Origin: Bacillota bacterium
Lineage (GTDB): Bacteria; Bacillota; Sulfobacillia; Sulfobacillales; Sulfobacillaceae
NCBI GenBank assembly: GCA_026627385.1
Contig: JAPNUR010000002.1
Location: 62,001-126,000 of the forward strand
Length of the DNA stretch: 64,000 nt
Direction: 5' to 3'
Made by a program: the position numbers and the translations under genes. The stretch's first letter is position 1, and the number at the start of each line of letters is the position of its first letter. The notes beneath the pieces are model-generated. The model was given only the letters and a program-made list of their open reading frames with translations, had not been told where the DNA came from and did no database searches. Positions 16,095 through 23,766 of the stretch are shown piece after piece.

Positions 16095-17225
16095 GTGGCC
16101 TCGTACCTGCGCGGGACGGTTGCAGAAATTGATCTGGCCGCCATACAGCATAATGCGCGTGTGTTTCGCCAACAGGTGGGCAATCGCGTCGGGGTGATGG
16201 GGGTGGTGAAGGCTGATGCGTACGGACACGGTGCCGTGCCGGTGGCGCGGGCGCTGCGCGACGCGGGTGTGGATTGGCTAGGGGTGGCCACGGCCGAGGA
16301 GGGCGAGGAGCTGCGCCAAGCCGGGATTGGTGGCCCAGTATTGGTGTTGGGTCCGAGCAATCGCGAACAACTGCGCTTGGCCGTGGAAAGGCGTCTCGAT
16401 GTGATACTGGTGGATGAGGCGGGATGGCGCGATCTCAACGCGGTATTGGAACAGGGAGATTGCCGCCCGCGCGTCCATCTGAAAGTGGATACCGGCATGG
16501 GCCGCGTTGGTGTTCCCCCTGAATCGGTCGTGCCCGAGTGGCTGCCTCGATTAACCGGGGGATCGGTCGAATGGGTAGGCCTGATGTCCCATTTCGCCGA
16601 AAGCGATGCGGAGGATAGCGGGTTTACCCGTCAGCAGCTGAGCACGTTCTTGGATGTGATTGAAGCGGTGCGTGAAGCGGGTGTGGCACTGCCCTCGCAT
16701 CTTCATCTGGCCAATTCCGCGGCTACCTTGCGGTATCCCGGCACCCATTTCTCCCTGGTGCGAGTAGGCATTGGCCTTTACGGCTCGGAGCCGTGGAGCG
16801 TGACTTATGGACTACGGCCCGCGATGCGTCTCGTCAGTCGTGTGACCATGGTCAAACGCGTCGGGCCTGGCCAACCTATTGGTTATGGGCGCGCCTACGT
16901 GACGACCCGTCCCACGGTCATTGCCACGGTGGCCGTAGGTTATGCCGACGGATACCCCCGGAGCTTTTCCAATGTGGGATGGGTGTTGATTCAGGGGCAG
17001 CGCTGCCCGGTTGTGGGACGCGTCTCCATGGACCAAACAACTGTTGCAGTGCCTGATGGGCTAGCGGTGCGGCCGGGTGAGCGTGTGACGCTCATGGGAC
17101 AAGACGGGGAAGATGAAATTAGCGCCCACGATTGGGCCCAGTGGTCTGGCACCATTAGCTACGAAGTGTTGACCCGAATTGGGTCTCGCGTGCCGCGCGA
17201 ATACGTGAGCCAGGTGAGGCGTTAG
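16095..17225 (+). CDS. alr: Alanine racemase
   Basis: A 376-residue PLP enzyme interconverting L- and D-alanine for peptidoglycan. The PLP lysine is K39 in VVKADAYGHG, and the GYGRAY segment near 265-270 holds the second catalytic tyrosine region. The start is the GTG at 16095 behind GAGGAGG; the open frame extends to 15975 inside nnrDE without a site. Length fits the family (about 370-390). Downstream lies mazEF with its own promoter. Confidence 0.93.
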   Translation: MASYLRGTVAEIDLAAIQHNARVFRQQVGNRVGVMGVVKADAYGHGAVPVARALRDAGVDWLGVATAEEGEELRQAGIGGPVLVLGPSNREQLRLAVERRLDVILVDEAGWRDLNAVLEQGDCRPRVHLKVDTGMGRVGVPPESVVPEWLPRLTGGSVEWVGLMSHFAESDAEDSGFTRQQLSTFLDVIEAVREAGVALPSHLHLANSAATLRYPGTHFSLVRVGIGLYGSEPWSVTYGLRPAMRLVSRVTMVKRVGPGQPIGYGRAYVTTRPTVIATVAVGYADGYPRSFSNVGWVLIQGQRCPVVGRVSMDQTTVAVPDGLAVRPGERVTLMGQDGEDEISAHDWAQWSGTISYEVLTRIGSRVPREYVSQVRR

Positions 17226-17263
17226 CGTGCCCTTGGCTTTAACTGATGCGGCGAACCGCTCAA

Positions 17264-17292
17264 TTGACCCTGTTTTTGGGCATCGCTATAAT
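17264..17292 (+). promoter_or_regulatory. SigmaA promoter of the MazEF module
   Basis: TTGACC at 17264-17269, a 17-base spacer, and TATAAT at 17287-17292: near-perfect sigmaA consensus. It begins about 40 bases after the alr stop codon and ends 33 bases before the TTG start of the antitoxin. It therefore also argues against an antitoxin start at 17227, which would put the promoter inside the coding region. Confidence 0.8.
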
Positions 17293-17325
17293 ATCAACCA
17301 GATACGGGAAAATGAGGTGGACAGA

Positions 17326-17571
17326 TTGTCGGATACCCGCCGGGTGGTGGTGAGGTTGCCCCATCATTTTGTGGACGCGTTAGATCGGATGGCCGCCGAG
17401 GAAGGGCGCCACCGCAGTGATGTGATTCGAGAAAGTGTGGAATATTATCTCGTCGAACAGCGCCGCCAGGCGATACGGCGGGCGTTGATTGAAGGATATC
17501 AAGAAATGGGTTATCTCAATTCCGCGTTAGCCGAAGAACGATGGGATCTCGTGGGATTTTGGAAGGAATAG
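17326..17571 (+). CDS. Ribbon-helix-helix antitoxin (MazE/EndoAI type)
   Basis: An 81-residue CopG/RHH-type protein. The N-terminal strand is TRRVVVRLPHHF, followed by the two helices (DALDRMAAEEG and RSDVIRESVEYYL) that form the dimeric DNA-binding fold; the C-terminal 30 residues would be the toxin-binding arm (ALAEERWDLVGFW). The TTG start at 17326 is 8 bases from AATGAGGTGG and lies just downstream of a strong promoter. It is 3 bases from the mazF GTG. Expected to neutralise MazF and autoregulate the pair. Confidence 0.85.
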   Translation: MSDTRRVVVRLPHHFVDALDRMAAEEGRHRSDVIRESVEYYLVEQRRQAIRRALIEGYQEMGYLNSALAEERWDLVGFWKE

Positions 17572-17574
17572 GTC

Positions 17575-17940
17575 GTGGCCGGTTCGGAGTTGACGGTGCG
17601 CCGCGGCGACATTTTTTTTGCGGATTTATCGCCGGTGGTGGGGTCGGAGCAGGGGGGCATGCGCCCGGTGCTGATTTTGCAAAACGATATTGGCAATCGC
17701 TACAGTCCCACCACCATCGTCTGTGTCTTGACCTCGCAAGTCCTCAAGGCGCGACTGCCCATTCATGTGGAAATCAAAGCCTCAGAATCCGGTTTGGACC
17801 GAGACTCGGTCATTTTGCTCGAACAAATTCGCACGATTGATAAAAGGCGACTGCGCGAACGCGTGGCGCATCTCAATGCCGATATTATGATGCGCGTCAA
17901 TCGCGCCCTTATTATCAGTTTGGGATTGACGTCGCTGTGA
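17575..17940 (+). CDS. mazF: MazF/EndoA family endoribonuclease toxin
   Basis: A 121-residue mRNA interferase. Family marks are [21 protein letters not shown], given only as its ends here (residues 8-28), then RPVLILQND (29-37) and SPTTIVC (43-49), which carry the Arg and Thr used for cleavage in Bacillus EndoA. The end [19 protein letters not shown] is also typical. GTG start. It overlaps the next open frame by 4 bases, but that gene probably starts further down. Directly preceded by its RHH antitoxin; position after alr matches ndoAI-ndoA in Bacillus. Confidence 0.93.
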   Translation: MAGSELTVRRGDIFFADLSPVVGSEQGGMRPVLILQNDIGNRYSPTTIVCVLTSQVLKARLPIHVEIKASESGLDRDSVILLEQIRTIDKRRLRERVAHLNADIMMRVNRALIISLGLTSL

Positions 17941-17972
17941 CAAAGCAGGCTGACTGGAGGAGTGACCTCAAC

Positions 17973-18716
17973 GTGAAACCACTGGTCGCGATTTCAATGT
18001 CCCGGGATAACCAGTTTGAAGGCTATGCGCGAGAGTTTTTGCGAACCACATACATTGAGGCCGTGGCACAGGCGGGGGCCATTCCTGTGCTTTTGCCGAA
18101 CATGGCGATTAGCCTTGAACTACTGCGCCAATGTGATGGCCTGATCTTAAGTGGCGGTGGCGACGTAGACCCCAAGACATTTGGCGCGGTGGACGACGGA
18201 ACCGATTGGTCTGGGGTGGCGGTGGAACGCGACCAGGCGGAACTTGCCTTTATTCGCGAAGCGGAGCGCTTGGGCATGCCGGTGTTCGGGATTTGTCGAG
18301 GTGTGCAAATGCTGGCGGTGGCGTATGGCGGCACGTTAATTCAAGACATCCCCCGACGGCGGCCAGATACGACGTTGCGCCACAGTCAGGGGGTGTCGCG
18401 CGAGGAGGCGACTCACGATGTGACGGTGAGTGCCAATAGCCGCTTGGCCGAGATTGTGGGAAACCCCCACTTTTTCGTCAACTCCTTTCATCACCAGGCG
18501 ATTGACCGCGTGCCTGACGGGTGGCACGTGGTGGCTGAGGCGCCCGACGCCATTATCGAGGCCATTGAGTATCCCGGAGAACGGCTAGTCTTTGGCGTGC
18601 AGTGGCACCCCGAGGACCTGGTCGAAGCGCAAGTGGAGGCGCGCCGCCTGTTTCAGGCGTTTGTGGACGCGTGTTGTGGTTTTCGCAGCCAAAAAGGGCT
18701 GGCGGCAGCGCAATAA
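17973..18716 (+). CDS. Class I glutamine amidotransferase, PuuD-like gamma-glutamyl hydrolase
   Basis: A 247-residue peptidase C26 family protein. The nucleophile is C108 in FGICRGVQML and the catalytic His-Glu is in WHPEDL near 212. FILSGGGDVDP-type loop at about 58-66. PuuD-type enzymes hydrolyse gamma-glutamyl bonds such as gamma-glutamyl-GABA; the true substrate is not readable. Start chosen as the GTG at 17973 behind TGGAGGAG; an upstream GTG at 17937 overlaps mazF and lacks a site. Followed after 21 bases by an asparaginase, suggesting an amide or glutamyl catabolic pair. Confidence 0.85.
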   Translation: MKPLVAISMSRDNQFEGYAREFLRTTYIEAVAQAGAIPVLLPNMAISLELLRQCDGLILSGGGDVDPKTFGAVDDGTDWSGVAVERDQAELAFIREAERLGMPVFGICRGVQMLAVAYGGTLIQDIPRRRPDTTLRHSQGVSREEATHDVTVSANSRLAEIVGNPHFFVNSFHHQAIDRVPDGWHVVAEAPDAIIEAIEYPGERLVFGVQWHPEDLVEAQVEARRLFQAFVDACCGFRSQKGLAAAQ

Positions 18717-18737
18717 GCGCAATAGGAGAAGAAAACG

Positions 18738-19751
18738 ATGTCTGACATAGCGGTGGAATTGTGGCGTGGCGATCGCATGGAAAGTCGCGTGGCAGCGGAT
18801 GTTGCCGTGGTGGATAGCATTGGTCAGGTGCGCTTTTGGTTTGGCGACCCGGAGCGGGCTACCTTTTGGCGTTCCAGCGCTAAGCCGTTCCAAGCGATGC
18901 CGCTCATCGAATCGGGTGCCGCCGAACAGTTTCAGTTCGGCCCGCGGGAGGTGGCGATCTGTTGTGCCTCGCATGGGGGAGAACCTATGCACGTAGAACT
19001 AGTCGAGGAGTTGCTGCGGCGGATTGATGCCAAGCCCGAGGACCTAGTCTGTGGGGTGCATCCGCCGAGCCACCGCGAGTCACAATGGGCGCTTATCCGA
19101 TCCGGGGTCAAGCCCACGGTATTGCACAACAACTGTAGTGGCAAGCACACGGGCATGCTGACGTTAGCGCGGGCACTGGGGGCGCCGCTGGCTGGCTACC
19201 ATCTGCCCGAGCATCCCGTGCAGCAAGCGATTCGCGCCAATGTACTGGCCATGGCAGGATTGCAAGAGCAAGACGTGTATACCGGCGTGGACGGGTGTGG
19301 GGTGCCAACGTTTTACCTGCCACTGACGCGCATGGCCTATAGTTATGCGCGGTTAGTCGATCCACGGGGAGTGGATCCGGCGAAAGCGGGGGCTGCCTTG
19401 ATTGTCAGTGAGGCCATGCGTCAGCATCCGGAACTAGTCTCCGGTACCGGACGGCTGGAGGTGACACTCGCGGAGGCTCTGAGCCATCGCGTCGTAGCCA
19501 AAGGCGGGGCGGAGGCGGTGTTTTGTCTTGGCATACCCGAAAAAGGCTGGGGAATGGCCATTAAAATTGATGACGGCAATAGCCGGGTGATGCCTACTGT
19601 GGTGGCAGCGGTCCTCGACCAGATGCATCTATTGACCGCAGGCGAACGGGTTGCCTTAGAGCAGCAATTGCACCCCACGCTGACCAACCATTCGGGCACG
19701 GTTGTCGGTGACATTCGGGTGGTGATGAGGTTGAAGGCTGGGAAGTTGTAA
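18738..19751 (+). CDS. Asparaginase, Rhizobium-type (Asparaginase_II family)
   Basis: A 337-residue protein of the PF06089 family, unrelated to the classical EcAII fold and similar to the Rhizobium etli inducible enzyme. Recognisable marks are FWRSSAKPFQAMPLI near 34-48 (Ser-Lys pair), HNNCSGKHTGML near 130-141, and GVDGCGVPTFYLP near 183-195. Expected to hydrolyse L-asparagine to aspartate and ammonia in the cytoplasm. ATG start with AATAGGAGAAG upstream. It probably shares a transcript with the preceding amidotransferase. No terminator is visible after it. Confidence 0.88.
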   Translation: MSDIAVELWRGDRMESRVAADVAVVDSIGQVRFWFGDPERATFWRSSAKPFQAMPLIESGAAEQFQFGPREVAICCASHGGEPMHVELVEELLRRIDAKPEDLVCGVHPPSHRESQWALIRSGVKPTVLHNNCSGKHTGMLTLARALGAPLAGYHLPEHPVQQAIRANVLAMAGLQEQDVYTGVDGCGVPTFYLPLTRMAYSYARLVDPRGVDPAKAGAALIVSEAMRQHPELVSGTGRLEVTLAEALSHRVVAKGGAEAVFCLGIPEKGWGMAIKIDDGNSRVMPTVVAAVLDQMHLLTAGERVALEQQLHPTLTNHSGTVVGDIRVVMRLKAGKL

Positions 19752-19846
19752 CGTCCACCGACGAGGTCAATTCAAAGAAAAATTGTTTTTGCGAGGGTAG
19801 TGAATGTTTGTCTGGTTAAGGGGCGACTGTACAAACTCACCGCGCG

Positions 19847-19861
19847 TGACATCTACTGTCA
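19847..19861. repeat. Short palindrome, possible IS end
   Basis: TGACA-TCTAC-TGTCA, followed by AAAATGTTCC. A TGTCA arm next to a TGTTCC stretch could be the end of an IS21-like element. A partial counterpart, GGGAACATTGG, occurs near 20748-20758 in opposite orientation. Only about eight bases agree, so the assignment is weak. Confidence 0.25.
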
Positions 19862-20063
19862 AAATGTTCCTAATTCAATTTTCTTGACCTTCGGTACCCA
19901 CTACGCCTGCTGTTCACCTCTCCACGGCGGTCCGATGACGACCCTTGTCTCGGCATTACCATGCGGTGCTTGTCATTGCGTGCCCGTGGCGTGATGGATT
20001 TTGATCATCCTATCCCCTGGGGGTTGGCATAGCCCGGTTTAATAGACGTGACAAAAAATTCAG

Positions 20064-20090
20064 TACCACTCTATGCGAAACAGAGTGGTA
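20064..20090. repeat. Perfect inverted repeat, 9-base arms
   Basis: TACCACTCT at 20064-20072 and AGAGTGGTA at 20082-20090 with a 9-base loop. There is no following T tract, so it is not a usual terminator. It may be an IS end or a relic of a recombination site. Confidence 0.5.
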
Positions 20091-20389
20091 TCAGCGCTCA
20101 ACTCTTCAATCGGCAGGGTCTCCCATCGGCTCCAACGGTTGTGCTGTCGTCCTGGGGCGCAAGGCCCTCTGTTCTTAGTACGCGCTCACGAGCTTGGATC
20201 ACGTAAGCGCGGTGAGCAATGCAATGGCGTCCGTGTTGTGTACCCCCTCGGCACGAACGCCCCGCTACGATCCCTTGACACAGGGAGAACGGACGGTTCC
20301 CTGCTTGATCAAGGAAATTGGCGATGGCGCCTCGACCTTACCAGAATTGCATATGTCCATCCGAATCCGCGAGATTACTCTGTTAATTT

Positions 20390-20627
20390 GTTTGTATCTC
20401 GCTCCATGGGGCTTCAAGACCGAGTGCATCGACAGTCCTTGACTGACCACGCGATGCGCTCCACGAATGAGTTGATCGAGAATCGCTTCCGCTCAGGTGA
20501 GATCGGGGAACAGGACGAGCTAAGGATCGATGCGCACCTGGGCAGACAATAGCCAATCCTCGGGCTTGATAGCGGCGCGGTCATCAGCGGTTCCAAACAA
20601 ATCCAGACCTTCGGCCCACGTCAGCAT
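20390..20627 (-). pseudogene. istB-like IS21 ATPase remnant
   Basis: In one minus-strand frame running from an ATG at 20627, the translation reads LLSAQVRIDP, stop, LVLFPDLT, stop, then AEAILDQLIRGAHRVV (about 20445-20492). The last block matches the C-terminal IstB pattern (A-x-AILDRLxHxAHR). Two in-frame stops (TAG and TGA) and the lack of the Walker motifs show a truncated, dead copy. No istA was recognised. Bounds are approximate. Confidence 0.5.
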
Positions 20628-20823
20628 GGTAAAACCCTAGTCGTCTACGAGCAATAGGGCTCAGCGGGATAATCCTTGCAGCCAGACGAGTCAAGGGCCA
20701 TCTTGTTTGGTGACTGGTTTCCTACGCCGGTCGGAACTGTGATTGCGGGAACATTGGACCACGGCGTCAACCCGTCCTCATCACCCGCCGCTGTCCATTC
20801 ACTGGCACCTACGGAAAAAATTG

Positions 20824-20852
20824 TTGACGGCTATCTCATATTAAATTAGACT
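20824..20852 (+). promoter_or_regulatory. Promoter of the rubrerythrin operon
   Basis: TTGACG at 20824-20829, 17-base spacer, TAGACT at 20847-20852. The -10 hexamer lies within a 7-1-7 inverted repeat, so repressor binding would block RNA polymerase. The start codon of the rubrerythrin gene is 45 bases further on, after GAAAGGAG. Confidence 0.65.
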
Positions 20853-20860
20853 AAGTCTTA
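20846..20860 (+). promoter_or_regulatory. PerR/Fur-like operator
   Basis: TTAGACT-A-AGTCTTA, a 7-1-7 inverted repeat with six of seven arm positions matching. This is the geometry of PerR and Fur boxes in Bacillus. It covers the -10 region of the rubrerythrin promoter, and a Fur-family gene with PerR-like ligands ends the same cluster, so autoregulated peroxide control is likely (inference). Confidence 0.5.
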
Positions 20861-20897
20861 GTTAACAATCATCCTTATATCGAAAGGAGCGCCATCT

Positions 20898-21320
20898 ATG
20901 CCGAGTTTGTTAAACACGAAAACTCACCAGAATCTAAAGGAAGGGTTTGCAGGAGAATCTCAGGCTAATCGCCGCTACCTCTACTTTGCCCAAAAGGCGG
21001 ATATCGAAGGAAGGCCAGACATTGCGGGCTTGTTTCGCGACGTTGCCGAAGGGGAAACCGGGCATGCCTTTGGACACTTTGAATTTTTAGCCGAGGTCGG
21101 TGATCCGGTGACGGGAGTGCCGGTGGGAACCACCGAACAAAACCTCAAGAGCGCAATTGAAGGCGAGACGTATGAATACACGCAAATGTATCCAGGGTTT
21201 GCCAAGACGGCCCGTGAAGAGGGCTTTGACGAAATTGCGGAGTGGTTTGAAACCTTAGCCCGCGCCGAAAAAAGCCACGCTGGACGGTTCCAAAAAGGTC
21301 TGGAGAACCTGGAAGACTAA
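20898..21320 (+). CDS. Rubrerythrin, ferritin-like domain only
   Basis: A 140-residue rubrerythrin-family protein. The di-iron ligands are visible as two E-x2-H motifs, [13 protein letters not shown] near 51-63 and [11 protein letters not shown] near 121-131, plus Glu residues in the first and third helices ([20 protein letters not shown]). It lacks the C-terminal rubredoxin CxxC domain, like sulerythrin-type proteins. Expected to reduce hydrogen peroxide in the cytoplasm, with electrons from a partner; the Fe-S protein encoded next is the obvious candidate. Strong AGGAGC-type site before the ATG; terminator directly after. Confidence 0.92.
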   Translation: MPSLLNTKTHQNLKEGFAGESQANRRYLYFAQKADIEGRPDIAGLFRDVAEGETGHAFGHFEFLAEVGDPVTGVPVGTTEQNLKSAIEGETYEYTQMYPGFAKTAREEGFDEIAEWFETLARAEKSHAGRFQKGLENLED

Positions 21321-21329
21321 CAGGACTGC

Positions 21330-21347
21330 CGGGGGCGAAAGCCCCCG
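21330..21347 (+). terminator. Hairpin after rubrerythrin gene
   Basis: CGGGGGC-GAAA-GCCCCCG, a perfect 7-bp stem with a GAAA tetraloop, 10 bases after the stop codon. The following sequence has only a short T-rich stretch (ATTCATTTCG), so it may attenuate rather than stop transcription into the Fe-S gene or protect the rubrerythrin mRNA 3' end. Confidence 0.7.
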
Positions 21348-21389
21348 ACGATTCATTTCGTCACCTGCTGGCGTTGAGAGGAGAGCGCG

Positions 21390-22661
21390 ATGGAGTATAA
21401 TCCGCATCGCCCGGAATATTGGGATAATCATGCCTTTGAAGACAATATGAAACTTGCGTTTGACGTGTGTAACGGCTGCCGCTTATGCTATAACCTTTGT
21501 CCGTCCTTCCCGGAACTATTTCGCATCGTCGAGGCCTACGACAATGATGCGACCAAGGTGACGCGCGACGAGATGGACCGCGTCGCCGACCTGTGTTTCC
21601 AATGTAAGCTATGCTATATGAAGTGTCCGTACATTCCCCCGCATCGGTACGATCTCGATTTTCCCCGCCTGATGCTGCGCTCGAAAGCGATTCGCGCCAA
21701 GGCACACGGTATTAGCCGCAGCGACCGTTTCTTGGGAAATCCCGAGCAGGTAGGGCGTATGGGGCAGATCGCGCCAGGCGTCGCTAACTGGTCGCTGAAG
21801 AATGCAAGCATGAGAAGGCTCATGGAGCGCATGTACGGGATTGACCATCGGCGGCACTTGCCCAAGTTTGCTCCGACCCGTTTCTCCACGTGGGTCAGGC
21901 GCAAAGGACAGGCAGCGATGCCGCCAATGGAGGAGGTCGATGTCGTCCTCTTCTCCACGTGCACGGTCGAATATCACGAGCCTGGAATTGGCCAGGCGGC
22001 GCTTGAGGTGTTGCGGCACAACGACATTCGCGTGGTCGTGCCCCCTCATCAGCAATGTTGCGGCATGCCGGCGCTGGATGGCGGCGACATAGACAGCGCG
22101 GTGAAGCGTGCGCAATACAACGTCCAGTTGCTGGCACCTTATGCACGTGCGGGAAAAACCATCCTCGCCTTACAGCCTACCTGCGCGCTCTTAATCAAGC
22201 AAGACTATCCGACGCTGGTGCCGGGGGATGATGCGAAAGTGGTGGCTCAAAAGACGCAGGATGTGACGCAATTTCTCGCGGACCGGATGAAGCGCGGGGG
22301 ACTGAAGAAGGACTTTCAGGAGAGCCCGGGTGCCGTGACGTATCATCTTGCCTGCCATACCAAGGCGCAAGGCATCCGGCGGGCGGCGAAGGATCTTCTG
22401 GAAGCCATTGACGGCTGTCAAGTCGAGATGGTGGATCGCTGCGCGGGCATTGATGGCACCTGGGGCCTCAAAGCGCAATACTATGACGAAGCCATTAAGG
22501 TGTCGAGCAAGTTGACGGAGCGATTTCATGAGCGGCGCAGCACGACGGCGTGTTCAGATTGTGCGTTAGCCGGGCTGCAAATTGAAACGGCGACCGATAA
22601 GCCGCCGCTTCATCCCGTGCAAGTGTTAGCCAAGGCTTATGGTCTAGGAGGAGATGCCTGA
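21390..22661 (+). CDS. (Fe-S)-binding oxidoreductase, GlpC/HdrD-like
   Basis: A 423-residue cytoplasmic protein. Two [4Fe-4S] sites: C27/C30/C33/C37 (CNGCRLCYNLCP) and C69/C72/C75/C79 (CFQCKLCYMKCP). Two CCG-type domains follow, with QQCCGMPALDGG near 218-229 and a degenerate second copy (DRCAGIDGTW) where the usual CC pair is CA. This is the heterodisulfide reductase D/GlpC architecture. The gene sits between rubrerythrin and DUF3501 in what is a recurring arrangement, so it likely passes electrons to rubrerythrin (inference). The stop shares one base with the next start. Confidence 0.85.
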   Translation: MEYNPHRPEYWDNHAFEDNMKLAFDVCNGCRLCYNLCPSFPELFRIVEAYDNDATKVTRDEMDRVADLCFQCKLCYMKCPYIPPHRYDLDFPRLMLRSKAIRAKAHGISRSDRFLGNPEQVGRMGQIAPGVANWSLKNASMRRLMERMYGIDHRRHLPKFAPTRFSTWVRRKGQAAMPPMEEVDVVLFSTCTVEYHEPGIGQAALEVLRHNDIRVVVPPHQQCCGMPALDGGDIDSAVKRAQYNVQLLAPYARAGKTILALQPTCALLIKQDYPTLVPGDDAKVVAQKTQDVTQFLADRMKRGGLKKDFQESPGAVTYHLACHTKAQGIRRAAKDLLEAIDGCQVEMVDRCAGIDGTWGLKAQYYDEAIKVSSKLTERFHERRSTTACSDCALAGLQIETATDKPPLHPVQVLAKAYGLGGDA

Positions 22662-23239
22662 TGAAACCGTTATCGTTGGGTGACATCGAACGGATTGAGG
22701 ACTATGAAAAGCACCGCAAAGAGGTGCGCCAACGCATCATCGCGCTAAAGCGCGTCCGGCGGGTCTCGATCGGCCCTCGCGTGTCGCTGGTTTTTGAAAA
22801 TTGGGACACCATGTGGTTTCAAGTTCAGGAAATGTGCCGCATTGAGCACATTACCGATCCCCAGTTGGTGCAGCAAGAAGTCGATGTCTACAACGATTTA
22901 TTGCCCGAAGGGCTGGCGATTGGGGCTACGCTACTCATCGAATTAACCCAAGAAGACGACATGCCAGCCATTTTGAAGGACTTGAGTGGGCTAGAGGAGA
23001 CCGTGTGGCTGCGTTATGGCGACACGGCGATTCGCGCGGAGGCAGAACCTGGGCGTTCTACCGAAGAAAAGACGAGCACCGTGCATTATTTGACCTTTCG
23101 CTTTTCACCCCTGACGCGCGCGGCCTTAGCGGATGCCACCGACGTGCGGGTAGCGACCGAGCATCCCCAGTACCGCTACGAAACCCGACTGCCGCGGGAA
23201 ACGGTCGCTTCTCTGCTTCACGACCTGATTGAGAACTAG
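22661..23239 (+). CDS. DUF3501 family protein
   Basis: A 192-residue protein matching DUF3501 by its N-terminal block (LGDIERIEDYEKHRKEVR) and by the WFQVQEMCRIEHI segment near 50-62. No catalytic motif or membrane segment. The family is nearly always encoded next to rubrerythrin and the CCG-domain Fe-S protein, as here, and is thought to belong to the same redox complex. ATG start overlapping the upstream TGA by one base. A Fur-type gene follows after 11 bases. Confidence 0.85.
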   Translation: MKPLSLGDIERIEDYEKHRKEVRQRIIALKRVRRVSIGPRVSLVFENWDTMWFQVQEMCRIEHITDPQLVQQEVDVYNDLLPEGLAIGATLLIELTQEDDMPAILKDLSGLEETVWLRYGDTAIRAEAEPGRSTEEKTSTVHYLTFRFSPLTRAALADATDVRVATEHPQYRYETRLPRETVASLLHDLIEN

Positions 23240-23250
23240 GAGGAGGCGTT

Positions 23251-23685
23251 GTGAGCATCTCAGCCGCCGTGCGGCTATTGCAGAGCGCAGGCTTAAAGGC
23301 CACGCCCCAGCGGTTACTTGTATTAGACGCGCTGCGCCAATTGTCCCATCCGGACGTGGACGCGATTTTCCGCCATGCCGTCGCCCATCATGCGGGTCTC
23401 AGTTTGGCCACCGTATATCACGTCCTCGAAAAATTTGAACAGGCGGGCCTTATTGTTCAGTTGGAGTTTAATGGCCGGCGGTACTACGATATTCGTCGCG
23501 ATGCGCACGACCACGTGCGCTGTCGCCGCTGTGGTCGCCTTGATGATGTCAACCGCGATCCGAGAACGCACCTAGTCTTTACCCCCGGGTCGGCTTGGGT
23601 TGTTGAGTCGCAGTCCCTTTTGTGGGAAGGCGTCTGTCCGGATTGTCAGGCATCAACAATGTCGCGCGAGGCGGATACACCTTAG
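23251..23685 (+). CDS. Fur family transcriptional regulator, PerR-like
   Basis: A 144-residue winged-helix regulator. The recognition helix region is SLATVYHVLEKFEQAGLI at 51-68. A structural zinc site is formed by C91/C94 (CRRCG) and C129/C132 (CPDC). The regulatory-metal region has H33, D84, H86, H88 and D103, arranged more like PerR than ferric uptake regulator, but this is by eye. It starts with GTG after GGAGGAGGCG and closes the rubrerythrin-FeS-DUF3501 cluster; the 7-1-7 repeat over the cluster promoter is its likely operator. Confidence 0.85.
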   Translation: MSISAAVRLLQSAGLKATPQRLLVLDALRQLSHPDVDAIFRHAVAHHAGLSLATVYHVLEKFEQAGLIVQLEFNGRRYYDIRRDAHDHVRCRRCGRLDDVNRDPRTHLVFTPGSAWVVESQSLLWEGVCPDCQASTMSREADTP

Positions 23686-23766
23686 GGGCAGTAGTTGCCA
23701 TACCAAAGCCCTGGCTCCTCGGTGGGAACCGGACGCCTCTCAGGTTTCCGCGCACGACGCGTGACA

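Larger units (their letters stand above)
19752..20823. other. Gene-poor scar between asparaginase and rubrerythrin
   Basis: Roughly 1.07 kb with lower GC than its surroundings and many stops. It contains a broken istB-like reading frame on the minus strand, a perfect 9-base inverted repeat at 20064-20090 and a short palindrome at 19847-19861. A 159-codon open frame on the plus strand (20073-20552) is antisense to the istB remnant and has no recognisable domain or start site, so it is not called a gene. The stretch looks like the residue of an old insertion. Confidence 0.6.

Noticed and set aside
15662-16498. 278-codon minus-strand frame across nnrDE and alr
   Set aside because: Spans two well-supported genes and shows low-complexity Ser/Arg/Thr content.
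17227-17325. Longer antitoxin N-terminus
   Set aside because: Would contain the sigmaA promoter; codons do not fit a ribbon-helix-helix start.
20073-20552. 159-codon plus-strand frame in the IS scar
   Set aside because: No ribosome site or domain, and antisense to the recognisable istB remnant.
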